From positions 1-61,709 of the forward strand of contig JAFGJT010000011.1 in assembly GCA_016928915.1 (NCBI GenBank): a DNA stretch of 61,709 nucleotides, written 5' to 3'. The translations under genes and the position numbers were made by a program. The notes below the pieces were generated by a model that saw nothing but the letters and a program-made list of their open reading frames with translations, was not told the DNA's origin and ran no database searches. Each line of letters begins with the position of its first letter. The stretch's first letter is position 1. This DNA is from Candidatus Peregrinibacteria bacterium (GTDB taxonomy: Bacteria; Patescibacteriota; Gracilibacteria; UBA1369; PNNO01). This document shows, in pieces, positions 51,381-60,869 of this stretch.

Positions 51381-52666
51381 TGAAAGAACTGCTTAAAAAG
51401 GCCGTGCTCTTTTTATTAAAATTTTTGGCGAAAGTTAAGCTTTTTAGAATGCGCGCCAAAATTATCGGCGTAACCGGATCGGTTGGCAAAACAACTTGCA
51501 AGGATGCTATTTTTGCAGTTTTAAGCCGTAAATATAAGGTTTTACGGAGCGAGAAAAGCTATAACAGCGAATTCGGGCTGCTGCTGACGATTTTGCATCA
51601 GGAGTCGGGATTTTCAAGCGCGGGACAATGGTTAAAAACATTGTTTTTTGCATTTTTCAGAGCGTTTTTTGCGCGCGACAAATATGATTTTTTGGTTCTT
51701 GAAATGGGAGTGGATAAGCCCGGCGACATGGATTTTTTAACCGGCGTTGTCAAGCCGGATATGGCCTTAATTACAGCAATAAAGCCTGTGCACATGGCAG
51801 ACGGACAGTTTAAAAATCTTGAAGAAATCTATAATGAAAAATCGAAAATTTTTAAAGCCTTAAACAAAGGCGGTGTCGCGCTTGTAAATCTTGATGATCC
51901 TTATATCGCAAAAATTGCCGATGAAGGGAAATTAAATTTAAAAACTTACGCGGCAAAAAAAAGAGCGCATTTTATGGCTGAAAAAGTTGACCAGAAAGAT
52001 TTTGGCCTTGAATTTGATGCTGTATATAATAATGACCGCATTCAAATAAAAACCGCTTTATACGGGGACTACCAGGTCTATTCCCTGCTGCCGGCGATTG
52101 CCGCGGGGGTGATTTATAACGTGCCGACCGAAGATATCCAAAAGGGGGTTAATGAATTCAGGCTGCCTCCGGGAAGAATGTCGCTGATTGAAGGGATAAA
52201 AGACATTTTAATTTTGGACAGTTCGTACAATGCCTCTCCGGAAGCGGTTACTGAAGCTCTGAAAGTTTTAAAATTTTTTGGCGATAAAAGAGGCGGCAGA
52301 AAAATTTTTGTTTTCGGAAACATGAACGAGCTGGGAACAGCCTCAAAAGAAATGCACCGGCAAACCGGTGCGCTGATTCCGCAATATGCCGACATGCTTA
52401 TAACGGTTGGCGATGAGGCTGTATTCGCGGCTTCAGCTGCAAATAAAAACAATATGGATTCGGCAAATATTTTTAGCTTTAAAACAGCAAAAGAAGCGGC
52501 CGATTTTTACAAAAAAAACAGCCTTAAAAACGATATAGTGCTTGTAAAAGGCTCGCAAAACAAAGTGCGGCTGGAAATGTTTATAAAAAATATCATGGCG
52601 CATCCGGAGCAGGCTGAAAGTCTGCTTGTAAGGCAGGACGAAAACTGGCAGAATATTAAGCCTTAA
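51380..52666 (+). CDS. murF: MurF-type UDP-MurNAc-peptide ligase
   Basis: Adds D-Ala-D-Ala to the UDP-MurNAc tripeptide. 428 residues. ATP loop IIGVTGSVGKTTCKDAI, central LEMGVDKPGDMDFL, KSKIFKALNKGGVALVNLDD and the C-terminal ligase domain ILDSSYNASPEAVTEAL, with FGNMNELG. The N-terminal substrate-binding domain of typical MurF is replaced by a short basic/hydrophobic helix, so the exact substrate is less sure than the family. Confidence 0.88.
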   Translation: MKELLKKAVLFLLKFLAKVKLFRMRAKIIGVTGSVGKTTCKDAIFAVLSRKYKVLRSEKSYNSEFGLLLTILHQESGFSSAGQWLKTLFFAFFRAFFARDKYDFLVLEMGVDKPGDMDFLTGVVKPDMALITAIKPVHMADGQFKNLEEIYNEKSKIFKALNKGGVALVNLDDPYIAKIADEGKLNLKTYAAKKRAHFMAEKVDQKDFGLEFDAVYNNDRIQIKTALYGDYQVYSLLPAIAAGVIYNVPTEDIQKGVNEFRLPPGRMSLIEGIKDILILDSSYNASPEAVTEALKVLKFFGDKRGGRKIFVFGNMNELGTASKEMHRQTGALIPQYADMLITVGDEAVFAASAANKNNMDSANIFSFKTAKEAADFYKKNSLKNDIVLVKGSQNKVRLEMFIKNIMAHPEQAESLLVRQDENWQNIKP

Positions 52667-52676
52667 AGGGCACAAT

Positions 52677-53603
52677 ATGTACAACTGGAATATTATAGGT
52701 CACAAAAAACAGCTTGAACTTATTGAAGAAGATATCAAGTCCGGGCGTACGGCGCATGCGTATCTTTTTACGGGCCCGTCTTCGGTTGGAAAATTCGCCA
52801 TAGCGAAAATGATGGTGAATATCATGCAGTGCCCCAATAATCTGTGCAGAACCTGCCCGACCTGTATACAGCTTTCCAAAGGCAGCCATGCCGACACAAT
52901 TGTTCTTGATGATGATGGTGAATCCATAAAAATCGAACAGATACGCGATATTATCGCGCGGCTTAATATGACGAAACAGGCGAATTATAAAATTCTGCTT
53001 ATCAAAAAAGCTGAAAGGCTGACCCCCGAAGCCGCCAACTGTCTTTTAAAAACCCTTGAGGAGCCGCCTCCGGATACTATGATTATTTTAACCACAAATA
53101 ATATCCGTGAAATCCTTCCAACGATTATTTCACGCGCAAGGCTTATTAAATTCACAGGTTATTCCGAAAAATTTTTATTTGAAAAGCTTAAACCTCTTTA
53201 CCCGAACGTGGAAGAAGATGTAATCGCGCAGGTATGTTCTCTTGCCATAGGCAAAAGCGGAAAAGCCATAAAATTATTAAATGACGCAAACCTTTTGGCA
53301 TCTTACAGAACCATGTATAATATTCTCTGCGAGTTTCTTGAAGACAGGCCCGTATACGGCAAATTTAAAGCAATCGCCGAAATTATTGAAAACGGGACTG
53401 AAAATGAATTTCTGGATGTGTTTACCTATCTGGTGCGGAACAGGCTGTATAAAGGCCTTGAAACAGGCAGCAACAAGATAACCGCCTCTGAAAAAAAACG
53501 TTACGTAGCCCTTCTTAAAGAAATCGAGGAAACAAAAAAACTTCTTAAAAAAAATATCAATATGCGTCTGGTACTCGAAAATTTAGCACTAAAATCAGTA
53601 TAA
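52677..53603 (+). CDS. holB: DNA polymerase III delta' subunit (clamp loader)
   Basis: AAA+ protein of the clamp loader. 308 residues. Loop FTGPSSVGKFAIAKMM (degenerate Walker A, as in delta'), zinc module CPNNLCRTCPTC, KAERLTPEAANCLLKTLEEPPP and the sensor region TIISRARLIKF. Next to ricT, as in many bacteria. Confidence 0.92.
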   Translation: MYNWNIIGHKKQLELIEEDIKSGRTAHAYLFTGPSSVGKFAIAKMMVNIMQCPNNLCRTCPTCIQLSKGSHADTIVLDDDGESIKIEQIRDIIARLNMTKQANYKILLIKKAERLTPEAANCLLKTLEEPPPDTMIILTTNNIREILPTIISRARLIKFTGYSEKFLFEKLKPLYPNVEEDVIAQVCSLAIGKSGKAIKLLNDANLLASYRTMYNILCEFLEDRPVYGKFKAIAEIIENGTENEFLDVFTYLVRNRLYKGLETGSNKITASEKKRYVALLKEIEETKKLLKKNINMRLVLENLALKSV

Positions 53604-53605
53604 TA

Positions 53606-54463
53606 ATGAAAGTTATTGCGGTTACAGACCAGTTTACAAGAAAAGAAATCCAGATCCCGTGGATTGAAGCCGCGGCCGAACTTACGGATTCTGATTTTAT
53701 CGTTTATCACGACGAGGAACGCCGCGAGAATATTGGCAGGATTTTTATTGCCGTAAAAGATGAAAAAAATAAGGAAAAAATCCATGATGATTATTCTTTT
53801 TTAAGAAAGGCAACGGCCCATGATCTGCAGAAAATGGAAATGATGAAGAACCAGGCGGATGAAGCCGGGGTAATATGTAAACAAAAAATCGGGGAGCACA
53901 AACTTGATATGCAGCTTATTTTCACCGAATTTTCTCTGGACGGTTCAAGGGTGAATTTTATTTTCACCTCCGATGACCGGGTTGACTTTAGGGAACTTGT
54001 AAAGGATCTTGCAAAAACTTTCAACAAACAAATTCATCTTCAGCAGATAGGCCCCCGCGACAAAGCGCGCGCCGTTTCGGGCAGAGGCAAGTGCGGCAAA
54101 TGCCTGTGCTGCTGCTGCTGGCTTAAAGATCTTTCGAGTATAACAATGGACATGGTCAGATCCCAGTCGCTTGAAAGCAAAGGCAGCTCAAAACTTTCGG
54201 GCTGCTGCGGCAAACTTATGTGCTGTTTAAGATATGAAGTTTCAGCCTACAAAGATCTGATGAAAAATCTGCCCAAGGCCGGCAGTATTGTAAAAGTTGC
54301 AAAAGGCGAGGGGCAGGTGACTTCTCTTGATGTGCTTAATCAAAAAGTTAAGGTGGTTTTTGCGGACAGAAGTTTTGAAATAGTGCATGTGGATGATATT
54401 AAAAAAGTAATAAAAGCGCAGGAAATTGAAAATATAAATGAAAAAGATGAAGTATGGAAATAA
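53606..54463 (+). CDS. ricT: PSP1-domain protein RicT (YaaT)
   Basis: 285 residues. The PSP1 core shows IHLQQIGPRDKARAVSG, then Cys-rich GKCGKCLCCCCW and SGCCGKLMCCLRYE, as in B. subtilis RicT, which with RicA and RicF binds Fe-S clusters and steers RNase Y cleavage. RNase Y itself is encoded 3-5 kb away on the other strand. RicA and RicF were not seen in the window. Starts 2 bases after holB. Confidence 0.9.
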   Translation: MKVIAVTDQFTRKEIQIPWIEAAAELTDSDFIVYHDEERRENIGRIFIAVKDEKNKEKIHDDYSFLRKATAHDLQKMEMMKNQADEAGVICKQKIGEHKLDMQLIFTEFSLDGSRVNFIFTSDDRVDFRELVKDLAKTFNKQIHLQQIGPRDKARAVSGRGKCGKCLCCCCWLKDLSSITMDMVRSQSLESKGSSKLSGCCGKLMCCLRYEVSAYKDLMKNLPKAGSIVKVAKGEGQVTSLDVLNQKVKVVFADRSFEIVHVDDIKKVIKAQEIENINEKDEVWK

Positions 54464-55191
54464 TTCTTATATTAATAGCGGCCGCTGTAATCGGAATATT
54501 TATTAGAAGGCTGTATCTGGTTGAGGAGCATACAAAATCGCTTCGCATTAAACCGATTACCGAAAAAGAATCGCGGCTCAGCAAAGTTTCAAGAATGATA
54601 TATAAAGGAGCCGGCAAACTTGCCCCGCGCACTCTTGAGGCTAAAATTATATATTCGCGGGCGGTTAAACATTATGAAAAAGGGGATATGGAAGAAGCGG
54701 AAAAAAAACTTATCCAGGTTACGGCCCTTGATGAAAACTTTACGGATGCGCTGCATAAACTGGGAATGATTTATTTAAAGCAGGACCAGTTTGGCAAAGC
54801 AGAAGCTATTTTTAAGCAGCTTATTTACGGCGGAGAAAATGACGCTGTTTTTTTTAGCAATCTGGGCCGCGCTCTTTACGAGCAAAAAAAATACGAGGAG
54901 GCGCTTGAAGCATATTTGAAAGCAATTGATCTGGACGCAACAAGGCCCGGAAGGTTTGTAAGCGCCGCCGAAGTTTACAGGCGTCTTGATAATAAGGAAA
55001 AAGCCGCGGAAATGTATAAAAAAGCCATTGAGCTTGATGAGCGAAATATTGATTACCTGCTAGTTTTCGCGCAGTTTTTAATTGATGACGGAAAAATTGA
55101 ACAGGCAAAAGAGAATATTGCAAAAGTTACCGAATTTGATCCCGAAAACGAAACGGCAAATGAAATGATGAAGGAAATTGAAAAAGGGTGA
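54454..55191 (+). CDS. TPR-repeat membrane-anchored protein
   Basis: An N-terminal transmembrane helix (IILILIAAAVIGIFIRRLYL) is followed by about five TPR units between residues 70 and 240 (EEAEKKLIQVTALDENFTDA; YEEALEAYLKAIDLDATRP; EKAAEMYKKAIELDERN). TPRs bind partner proteins. It overlaps ricT by 10 bases and ends the long infC operon. Confidence 0.85.
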   Translation: MEIILILIAAAVIGIFIRRLYLVEEHTKSLRIKPITEKESRLSKVSRMIYKGAGKLAPRTLEAKIIYSRAVKHYEKGDMEEAEKKLIQVTALDENFTDALHKLGMIYLKQDQFGKAEAIFKQLIYGGENDAVFFSNLGRALYEQKKYEEALEAYLKAIDLDATRPGRFVSAAEVYRRLDNKEKAAEMYKKAIELDERNIDYLLVFAQFLIDDGKIEQAKENIAKVTEFDPENETANEMMKEIEKG

Positions 55192-55207
55192 TTGTTCCCG
55201 CAGATTT

Positions 55208-57427
55208 TTATTCACCGCTTGCTGAAGGCCCCACCATGATTTTGGCGGGAACAGCTTTATAAACACTGTCGATACGTTCTTTTATCGTTTCTCCGTTTTT
55301 GGTTATGTAGCGGTACCAGGTTGCACTAAAGCCTGTATGCGCGTTTTCAACCTGTTTGCGGGCTCCGGGGGCCATGCCGGGAGACTCAATAATTATAGCG
55401 GGACCGGGGCTGTGATAGCCGTATGTATAAGGTCCTTCCATTTCAATTTTTCTGTTGTCATCAGTGCCGTAAAATTTATAAAAAGCTTTTACGCCGTCCG
55501 TATAGGACTGCACAAGAACGTATCCGGAGGTGTCGTTGATAAATTTTAAATCGCGCACCCCGGGGTAAATTGTGGAATCCAGACCGTACCCGTATATCTG
55601 CGCATAATACGATACCGCGTAAGAATGCGGCGCTCTTTCTACAATCGGGAATCCGGCAAGCAGCGCGGCCCTGTACATTGTTGATGAAACCTGGCACAGC
55701 CCTCCGCCGTATTCGGGAATTGTGCCTTCGGCTTTAATAACGAGCTCGGGCCTGTATCCTGTTGACGCATCCACCGGACCAAGGTGTTCGTTAAATGAAA
55801 AAGTTTCGCCGGGAGCTATTAATGTTCCGTTAAATCTGTTCATGCCCACATTAATATTGTAGATACGGTTTGTGGGGGATCCGGCAAACGCGCTGCGGCC
55901 TGTTGCAATTAAAGTTTTAATTCCCATATCCTGAAGCTCCTCTGAAGTCTGTACCTGTGCCTTTTTTTCGGCAACCGGAATATTTATATCTTCAATATTG
56001 TTGTTTACGGCTTCTTCAAGAGCGCTTATTAAAAACCTTTTGATTATTTTTCTGCCGTTTTCTCCTTTGCCGTTAAAAATTATTTCTCCTTTTTCATTTT
56101 TATATATTTCAACATCCTGCGGTTCGGACTCGATGTCCGGCACGATTTTTTCATCCACCCATGCTTCAAAAGGATTTGAGTTTATATGTATGCGCAGTTT
56201 TTTCTCGATTAAAAAAGGAGGCTGTAAATTTGCAGATGCCGTAGCGATAGCGGTCGTTTCAATCGGAAAAGTATAAAGGTCCCCGATTTTTAATTCATCT
56301 TTATAGTCAAATTTTACCCAGTCAAGATGATCTATCAGTTTTATAGTGTACGTGAAATTTTCGTATTCAAGAAAAGTTTTTTTATTGAGCGTTTCTTTAA
56401 TTGCGGACAGCTCCTCTTCAAGAGTTGTTTGCGTGACAAGGGGATTGTCGTCAACAAGTATAATATTTACCGGCTCGGCCGAAAGCTCACGGGCGTTTTG
56501 TTTGATGTCAAAATATAAAGTTCTTAAATCAATCGCTTTCCCTGATTTTTCCGGAACAATTGTAAGGGTGTTGTTTTCAAAAGCCAGATAAGCGTTGGAT
56601 GATTTTTTTTCGTCAAAATTAAATTTAAACTCAATATTTTTCACGGCGGTATTAAGATCAACCGAAACATAATAAGGAGCCTCGGAGGGGGATATAAGGC
56701 TCTGGATCACTTCGAGGCCGCTTGTGCGGCCGAATTTAATAAACTCAATATCCTGCAGGGTTCTGCGCGCATCAAGCCCGATCCCAAGTTCGTTCGGAGC
56801 AAATTCCAAAGTTGTATTGTCAAGGTTTATCGGGATTTTGCTATCAATAAAAGGTGTGCCTTTTTGCATCAGCTTATTCTGAATTTCATCAACCGTTAAA
56901 AGGCCGACATCCATGCCGGCGACTCGCGTGCCCGGCATTGATTTATTATCGAGTTCAAGCGTCAGCAGAAGGGAGGCTGCAAAAAAAATAAGCGCGATCC
57001 CGAGCAGAGAAAAACCAATAATCACGGGGATTCTCAGGTTTATGGCCAGTATTTTATATATTGCGCGCAACTGCACTAATTTTGACTCTTTGGCCCGTGC
57101 CTGGGTTTCTGCCTGGGCTGCGGCTTGAATTTGCTCCTTGCTTTCGGTCTTGGTCTTGCCTTGATTTTGAATTTTGGCTGCGGCTTGAGTGGGCTGCTGC
57201 GGAACCTCTGTCTTTTTTTTAAATAATTTTAAAGAAGGTATTTGTATTTTAAACGACTTTTTTTGCTGTTTTTCCTTTTGGGTTTGTTTTGCGGTTTGCT
57301 TTTTGGATTGTTTTTTGTGCTTGCGTTTTTTTAAAGGCGGATTTTCTAAAACAGCCGCGCTTTTTTTTGCGGCAGGTTTGGCTGTTTTTTTAGCCTTGTA
57401 CTTCTGTTTCTTCTTTTTTTTAGCCAT
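55208..57427 (-). CDS. VanW family protein with peptidoglycan-binding-like repeats
   Basis: 739 residues. A long Lys/Gln-rich cytoplasmic head (about 1-120), one transmembrane helix (VIIGFSLLGIALIFFAASLLL), two PG_binding_4-like segments (about 165-480) and a VanW domain (about 500-660: GRSAFAGSPTNRIYNINVG; FSFNEHLGPVDAS; GGGLCQVSSTMYRAALLAG). A beta-rich G5-like end follows. VanW proteins are linked to wall binding and some antibiotic-resistance clusters; the activity is unproven. Confidence 0.9.
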   Translation of the reverse strand: MAKKKKKQKYKAKKTAKPAAKKSAAVLENPPLKKRKHKKQSKKQTAKQTQKEKQQKKSFKIQIPSLKLFKKKTEVPQQPTQAAAKIQNQGKTKTESKEQIQAAAQAETQARAKESKLVQLRAIYKILAINLRIPVIIGFSLLGIALIFFAASLLLTLELDNKSMPGTRVAGMDVGLLTVDEIQNKLMQKGTPFIDSKIPINLDNTTLEFAPNELGIGLDARRTLQDIEFIKFGRTSGLEVIQSLISPSEAPYYVSVDLNTAVKNIEFKFNFDEKKSSNAYLAFENNTLTIVPEKSGKAIDLRTLYFDIKQNARELSAEPVNIILVDDNPLVTQTTLEEELSAIKETLNKKTFLEYENFTYTIKLIDHLDWVKFDYKDELKIGDLYTFPIETTAIATASANLQPPFLIEKKLRIHINSNPFEAWVDEKIVPDIESEPQDVEIYKNEKGEIIFNGKGENGRKIIKRFLISALEEAVNNNIEDINIPVAEKKAQVQTSEELQDMGIKTLIATGRSAFAGSPTNRIYNINVGMNRFNGTLIAPGETFSFNEHLGPVDASTGYRPELVIKAEGTIPEYGGGLCQVSSTMYRAALLAGFPIVERAPHSYAVSYYAQIYGYGLDSTIYPGVRDLKFINDTSGYVLVQSYTDGVKAFYKFYGTDDNRKIEMEGPYTYGYHSPGPAIIIESPGMAPGARKQVENAHTGFSATWYRYITKNGETIKERIDSVYKAVPAKIMVGPSASGE

Positions 57428-57441
57428 AGAAAGTCTGTGCC

Positions 57442-57720
57442 TTAATCCTTTTTCTTAAATAATTTTTTAAACCAGCTTAATATTTTAACTCCTTCTTTTT
57501 TTGCTTTTGCTCCCTGTTCAACAATATAACCTCTTGTTTCTTTACCTGTTTTAGGAGCAACCGACATGCCTACAACGGAACCTATCGCGCCGCCTATTAT
57601 GGCTCCCATAACAAGTTTATCCATTATCCCCTTTTTCTTTTTAACAAGCTTTTTATCGAGCTTTTTTTCATCCTTGTTTTTTTTCTTTCCAAACATACTT
57701 TTAGGTTTATTTGGCTGCAT
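57442..57720 (-). CDS. YtxH-like small membrane protein
   Basis: 92 residues. Basic N-terminus, a Gly-rich transmembrane helix (LVMGAIIGGAIGSVVGMSVAP) followed by KTGKETRGYI, the YtxH pattern, and a basic tail. Overlaps the end of rny by 14 bases. Function unknown. Confidence 0.8.
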   Translation of the reverse strand: MQPNKPKSMFGKKKNKDEKKLDKKLVKKKKGIMDKLVMGAIIGGAIGSVVGMSVAPKTGKETRGYIVEQGAKAKKEGVKILSWFKKLFKKKD

Positions 57721-59236
57721 CAACAGCTTTTGTTCTTCGTATAAGATTAACTTTAATTTTACCGGGATAACTTAAATGTTCTTCGATTTCATGAGCAATA
57801 CTGCCGGCAAGTTCGGACATTTTTTCATCAGGGACTTCTTCGGGGATAACAAGAACGCGCACCTCTCTGCCCGCTGAAATTGCGTATGTTTTTTGCACGC
57901 CCTTAAATTCGGTGGCGATTTCTTCAAGCGCGCGCAGTCTGTCCAGATATTTACCCAAAGATTCCTGCCGCGCCCCGGGTCTTCCGGCTGAAATCGCGTC
58001 AGCCGCCATTACAATCCTTGCCTCCGGAGTGTTGGGCGTTTCAGCTTCGTGATGAGTCCATGCAGCATGTATTTGTTCCGAAGTAAAATTGTATTTTGTC
58101 ATGATTTCACGCGTCAAAACATCATGAGACCCCTCGACTTCATGGTCAATCGCCTTCCCTATGTCATGAAAAAACGCGCCGATTTTGGCGGTTTCAACAT
58201 CAAGCCCCAGCTCGCTTGCAAGAAGCTCAGCCATGTACGCAACCTCAAAAGAATGAAGAAGAATATTCTGCCCGTAGCTTGTGCGGTATTTTAATCTGCC
58301 TACAATTTTTATAAAATCCCTGGGAAACTGTTTTTTAAAGCCCATTTTGTGTAAAGCTTTTTCGCCCACCAGCATTAAATCCGCATCAATAATTCTTTTG
58401 GCCTGATCAATCGCTTCGCTTATGTTGCGTGTAGTTATATGTCTCATCTTGACCAGCTTTTCAAGGGCTATGCGTGCGATTGTTTTGCGCAAAAGGTCAT
58501 AACACGAAACAACTATCGTATTAGGCTCATCGTTAAACACAACATCAACATCAATCAATTTTTCAAACAGCAAAATATTTTCGGCGTTTCTGCCCACGAT
58601 TTCGGCTTTAATTTCGTCTCTGCGGACTATCACAACCGCCTCTTTTTTTTCAACAGAAGTTCTGTCCGTGAATTTCTGCATTGAATCTTTTAATATGTTT
58701 TTTGCTTTTTTCTCAACCTGTTCCTTAAGATTTTCCTGAAGTTTCGCGAGTTTTTCATCTTTTTCCTGTTCGAGTTCGTGCGTAAATTTATCAATAAAAT
58801 TTTGCGACATGTCCTCGAGCCTTAAACCAAGTTTGGCGGCCAATTTTTCTTTTAACTGATTTTCGCGCTCGGTTTTTGCAGCATCTGTTTTTTTAATATC
58901 TTCCTCAATAAGCGCGACAAATTCTTTGTAGCCGCTGTTTTTTGTGTCTTTGCGGCGAAGAGCTTCTTCTTTAAATCTGATATTTTGTTCAATTGTGTTA
59001 ATAAGGGTTTTCATTTGCTTAAGCATATCTTCGGTGTTTGTTTTTATGCTCTGGGCGTTTGCTTTCGCGTCAGCAAGGATATGTTCGGCCTCGGTTTTTG
59101 CCTGATGCATGAGTTCTTCGCTTTTTGCCCGGGTCTTTTCAATGTCAACAAATTTGATTTTACGAAATATTACCTGGCTGATTAAAGCGCCAAGTATTAT
59201 AGCTCCCGCCAAAATTAGTATATCGATTAAGGACAT
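57707..59236 (-). CDS. rny: Ribonuclease Y
   Basis: Membrane-bound endoribonuclease starting mRNA decay. N-terminal helix (IDILILAGAIILGALISQVIF), long coiled coil (about 30-200), KH domain (about 210-270, GRNAENILLFEKLIDVDVVF) and HD domain with the metal motif FFHDIGKAIDHE. 509 residues, normal. RicT, its known partner in other bacteria, is encoded at 53.6 kb. Confidence 0.96.
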   Translation of the reverse strand: MSLIDILILAGAIILGALISQVIFRKIKFVDIEKTRAKSEELMHQAKTEAEHILADAKANAQSIKTNTEDMLKQMKTLINTIEQNIRFKEEALRRKDTKNSGYKEFVALIEEDIKKTDAAKTERENQLKEKLAAKLGLRLEDMSQNFIDKFTHELEQEKDEKLAKLQENLKEQVEKKAKNILKDSMQKFTDRTSVEKKEAVVIVRRDEIKAEIVGRNAENILLFEKLIDVDVVFNDEPNTIVVSCYDLLRKTIARIALEKLVKMRHITTRNISEAIDQAKRIIDADLMLVGEKALHKMGFKKQFPRDFIKIVGRLKYRTSYGQNILLHSFEVAYMAELLASELGLDVETAKIGAFFHDIGKAIDHEVEGSHDVLTREIMTKYNFTSEQIHAAWTHHEAETPNTPEARIVMAADAISAGRPGARQESLGKYLDRLRALEEIATEFKGVQKTYAISAGREVRVLVIPEEVPDEKMSELAGSIAHEIEEHLSYPGKIKVNLIRRTKAVDAAK

Positions 59237-59274
59237 CTTAAGTTATTAGCCTGAATAAGCCTGTTAGCTTGTAT

Positions 59275-59303
59275 ATTTTACAGGTTTTGGTTGTGGAAGG
59301 CAA
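59275..59303 (-). promoter_or_regulatory. Promoter of rny
   Basis: On the minus strand TTGCCT (59303-59298), 17-base spacer, TAAAAT (59280-59275). Transcript start near 59268, about 30 bases before the ATG. Confidence 0.5.
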
Positions 59304-59331
59304 AAAGTTTTTATAGGAGAGTGCCGGATAT

Positions 59332-60708
59332 CTATTTGCCGAAAAATTCTATGGCTTTGGCGAGCTCCGCGTGGTTTTTTGCGTAATCTTTAATGTCCAT
59401 GCCTTTAAGATACGCCTCGCATGCCTGAACGAGGGCTGTTGCTCCGGCCCGAGTGCCGTCCGGATGCGCGTGGCAGCCAGCTCCCATGGTTGTAATAAAA
59501 TCAACACCTCCCATAACGTCTATAAAAGGTTTAAGTTTTGTGGGATTTAATCCGCCGGATATAATGGGGCAGCATTTTTTCATGCCGCGCCAGCTATCGT
59601 CCTCCAAGATAACATGGTGCGCGTTATCCTCGTTTATCATTGCGATAAGATCTTCATCGTTTTCAGAAATTTTGCCCCAGTTCTGTGTAAAAAAATGTCC
59701 TTCGGACTCAAGTTTTAAAATTCCGTGAGCCGCGGTAATGTCTTCACTTACCGTGCCTGCCATTTTACCTATTCCCGCTGTGCCGGTATGAATTCCCGAT
59801 GCACCCGCAAGACGCGCATATTTAGACAACACCAGCACTGAAAAACCTATTGGATTTTCTTTGCGTGTATATGCCGCGTGGCTTGCCCTGTGGAAATGAA
59901 TAAATACATCGGGATAATGCCTGCGAAGAGTCTGGGTTGCCATCCATCCCGCTGTTATTCCGTCAATTAAAAACGCATAAGAGCCCGGCTCGAAAACGCT
60001 TTTGATAAGCTCGCAGCGGGTGATCATAGTATCAAAATCGGCCGCGGAAACGTTAAACGAATGAACTTTTTTATGCCCTGTCTCTTTAACCGCTTTATCC
60101 ATTGCCTCTTTTACATGATGCACCATCTTGTCGTATGGAGAAAAATCCTGATCAGCCTGAGGTTCGTCGTTCTTTACAAAATCGCCGCCGCCAACCCAAA
60201 AATCATAACAAACCTCAGCATATTCGGCTGAAGTTAAGCCCATTTTTGGTTTTACGATCGTGCCCAGAATCGGCCTGTCGTAAACGTTTAAATACTTGCG
60301 CATATCGTCAATTGTGTAGCTCGGGCCGTCGTACTGCTCAAGCATTGCCGGGGGAAACCATATATCCATAAGTTTGATTTCGTCCACTTCTTTCATGCCC
60401 AGAACATTTCCCACAACATAAGTAAGAATGTTCTGCACGTTGCCTCCGCGGTCAAAAAGCCGCCAGGGATAAGCGATCCATACAAGGTGTTGTTTAGGGT
60501 CGGTTTTGTACACAAGAGCGTTCATCTTGCGTGAAAATTCCGTTTCGGTTTTAACTTTAAAATTAGTGCCCGTTGAAGATTCGGCCGCAACTTCGGAAGC
60601 GGCGGAAAGCAGATCCATGCCCTTGCCCGGCACAAGATGAAAAACAGCCAGAAGATACTCGCCGTTTTTTGGGTCTTTAAGTTTAAGGTTTATGTAGTCT
60701 TTCTGCAT
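59332..60708 (-). CDS. RuBisCO large subunit, form II/III
   Basis: Carboxylates ribulose 1,5-bisphosphate. 458 residues with all key sites: E43/T48 loop AAESSTGTN, K153 in GTIVKPKMG, carbamylated Lys179 with D181/E182 in GGDFVKNDEPQ, H273 in HFHRASH, GIHTGT, loop 6 K315 in GIGKMAG and S384-GG. An insert of about 25 residues (346-371) between FFTQNWG and SWRGMKKC is the mark of the form II/III group known from Methanococcoides and CPR bacteria. In these lineages it is thought to feed on ribose from AMP. AMP phosphorylase and ribose-1,5-bisphosphate isomerase are not in the window. Confidence 0.95.
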   Translation of the reverse strand: MQKDYINLKLKDPKNGEYLLAVFHLVPGKGMDLLSAASEVAAESSTGTNFKVKTETEFSRKMNALVYKTDPKQHLVWIAYPWRLFDRGGNVQNILTYVVGNVLGMKEVDEIKLMDIWFPPAMLEQYDGPSYTIDDMRKYLNVYDRPILGTIVKPKMGLTSAEYAEVCYDFWVGGGDFVKNDEPQADQDFSPYDKMVHHVKEAMDKAVKETGHKKVHSFNVSAADFDTMITRCELIKSVFEPGSYAFLIDGITAGWMATQTLRRHYPDVFIHFHRASHAAYTRKENPIGFSVLVLSKYARLAGASGIHTGTAGIGKMAGTVSEDITAAHGILKLESEGHFFTQNWGKISENDEDLIAMINEDNAHHVILEDDSWRGMKKCCPIISGGLNPTKLKPFIDVMGGVDFITTMGAGCHAHPDGTRAGATALVQACEAYLKGMDIKDYAKNHAELAKAIEFFGK

Positions 60709-60795
60709 AATTTGTGTGTTTTAATGTTAATGATTTTATTGGTGTTTTTGTCCCGAGCTTGATTCGCCCATCCGTCTTTTAATGTTTCTTTTGTT

Positions 60796-60824
60796 ATTAT
60801 AGCACAAAAAATGGCTGCGGCCAA
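60796..60824 (-). promoter_or_regulatory. Promoter of the RuBisCO gene
   Basis: On the minus strand TTGGCC (60824-60819), 17-base spacer, TGC-TATAAT (-10 at 60801-60796). It leaves a leader of about 80 bases, longer than most in the window. Confidence 0.6.
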
Positions 60825-60869
60825 GTTGGGCGAAAGGGAAAGGGCTCGTTCCCGCCAATCGTCTATTCC

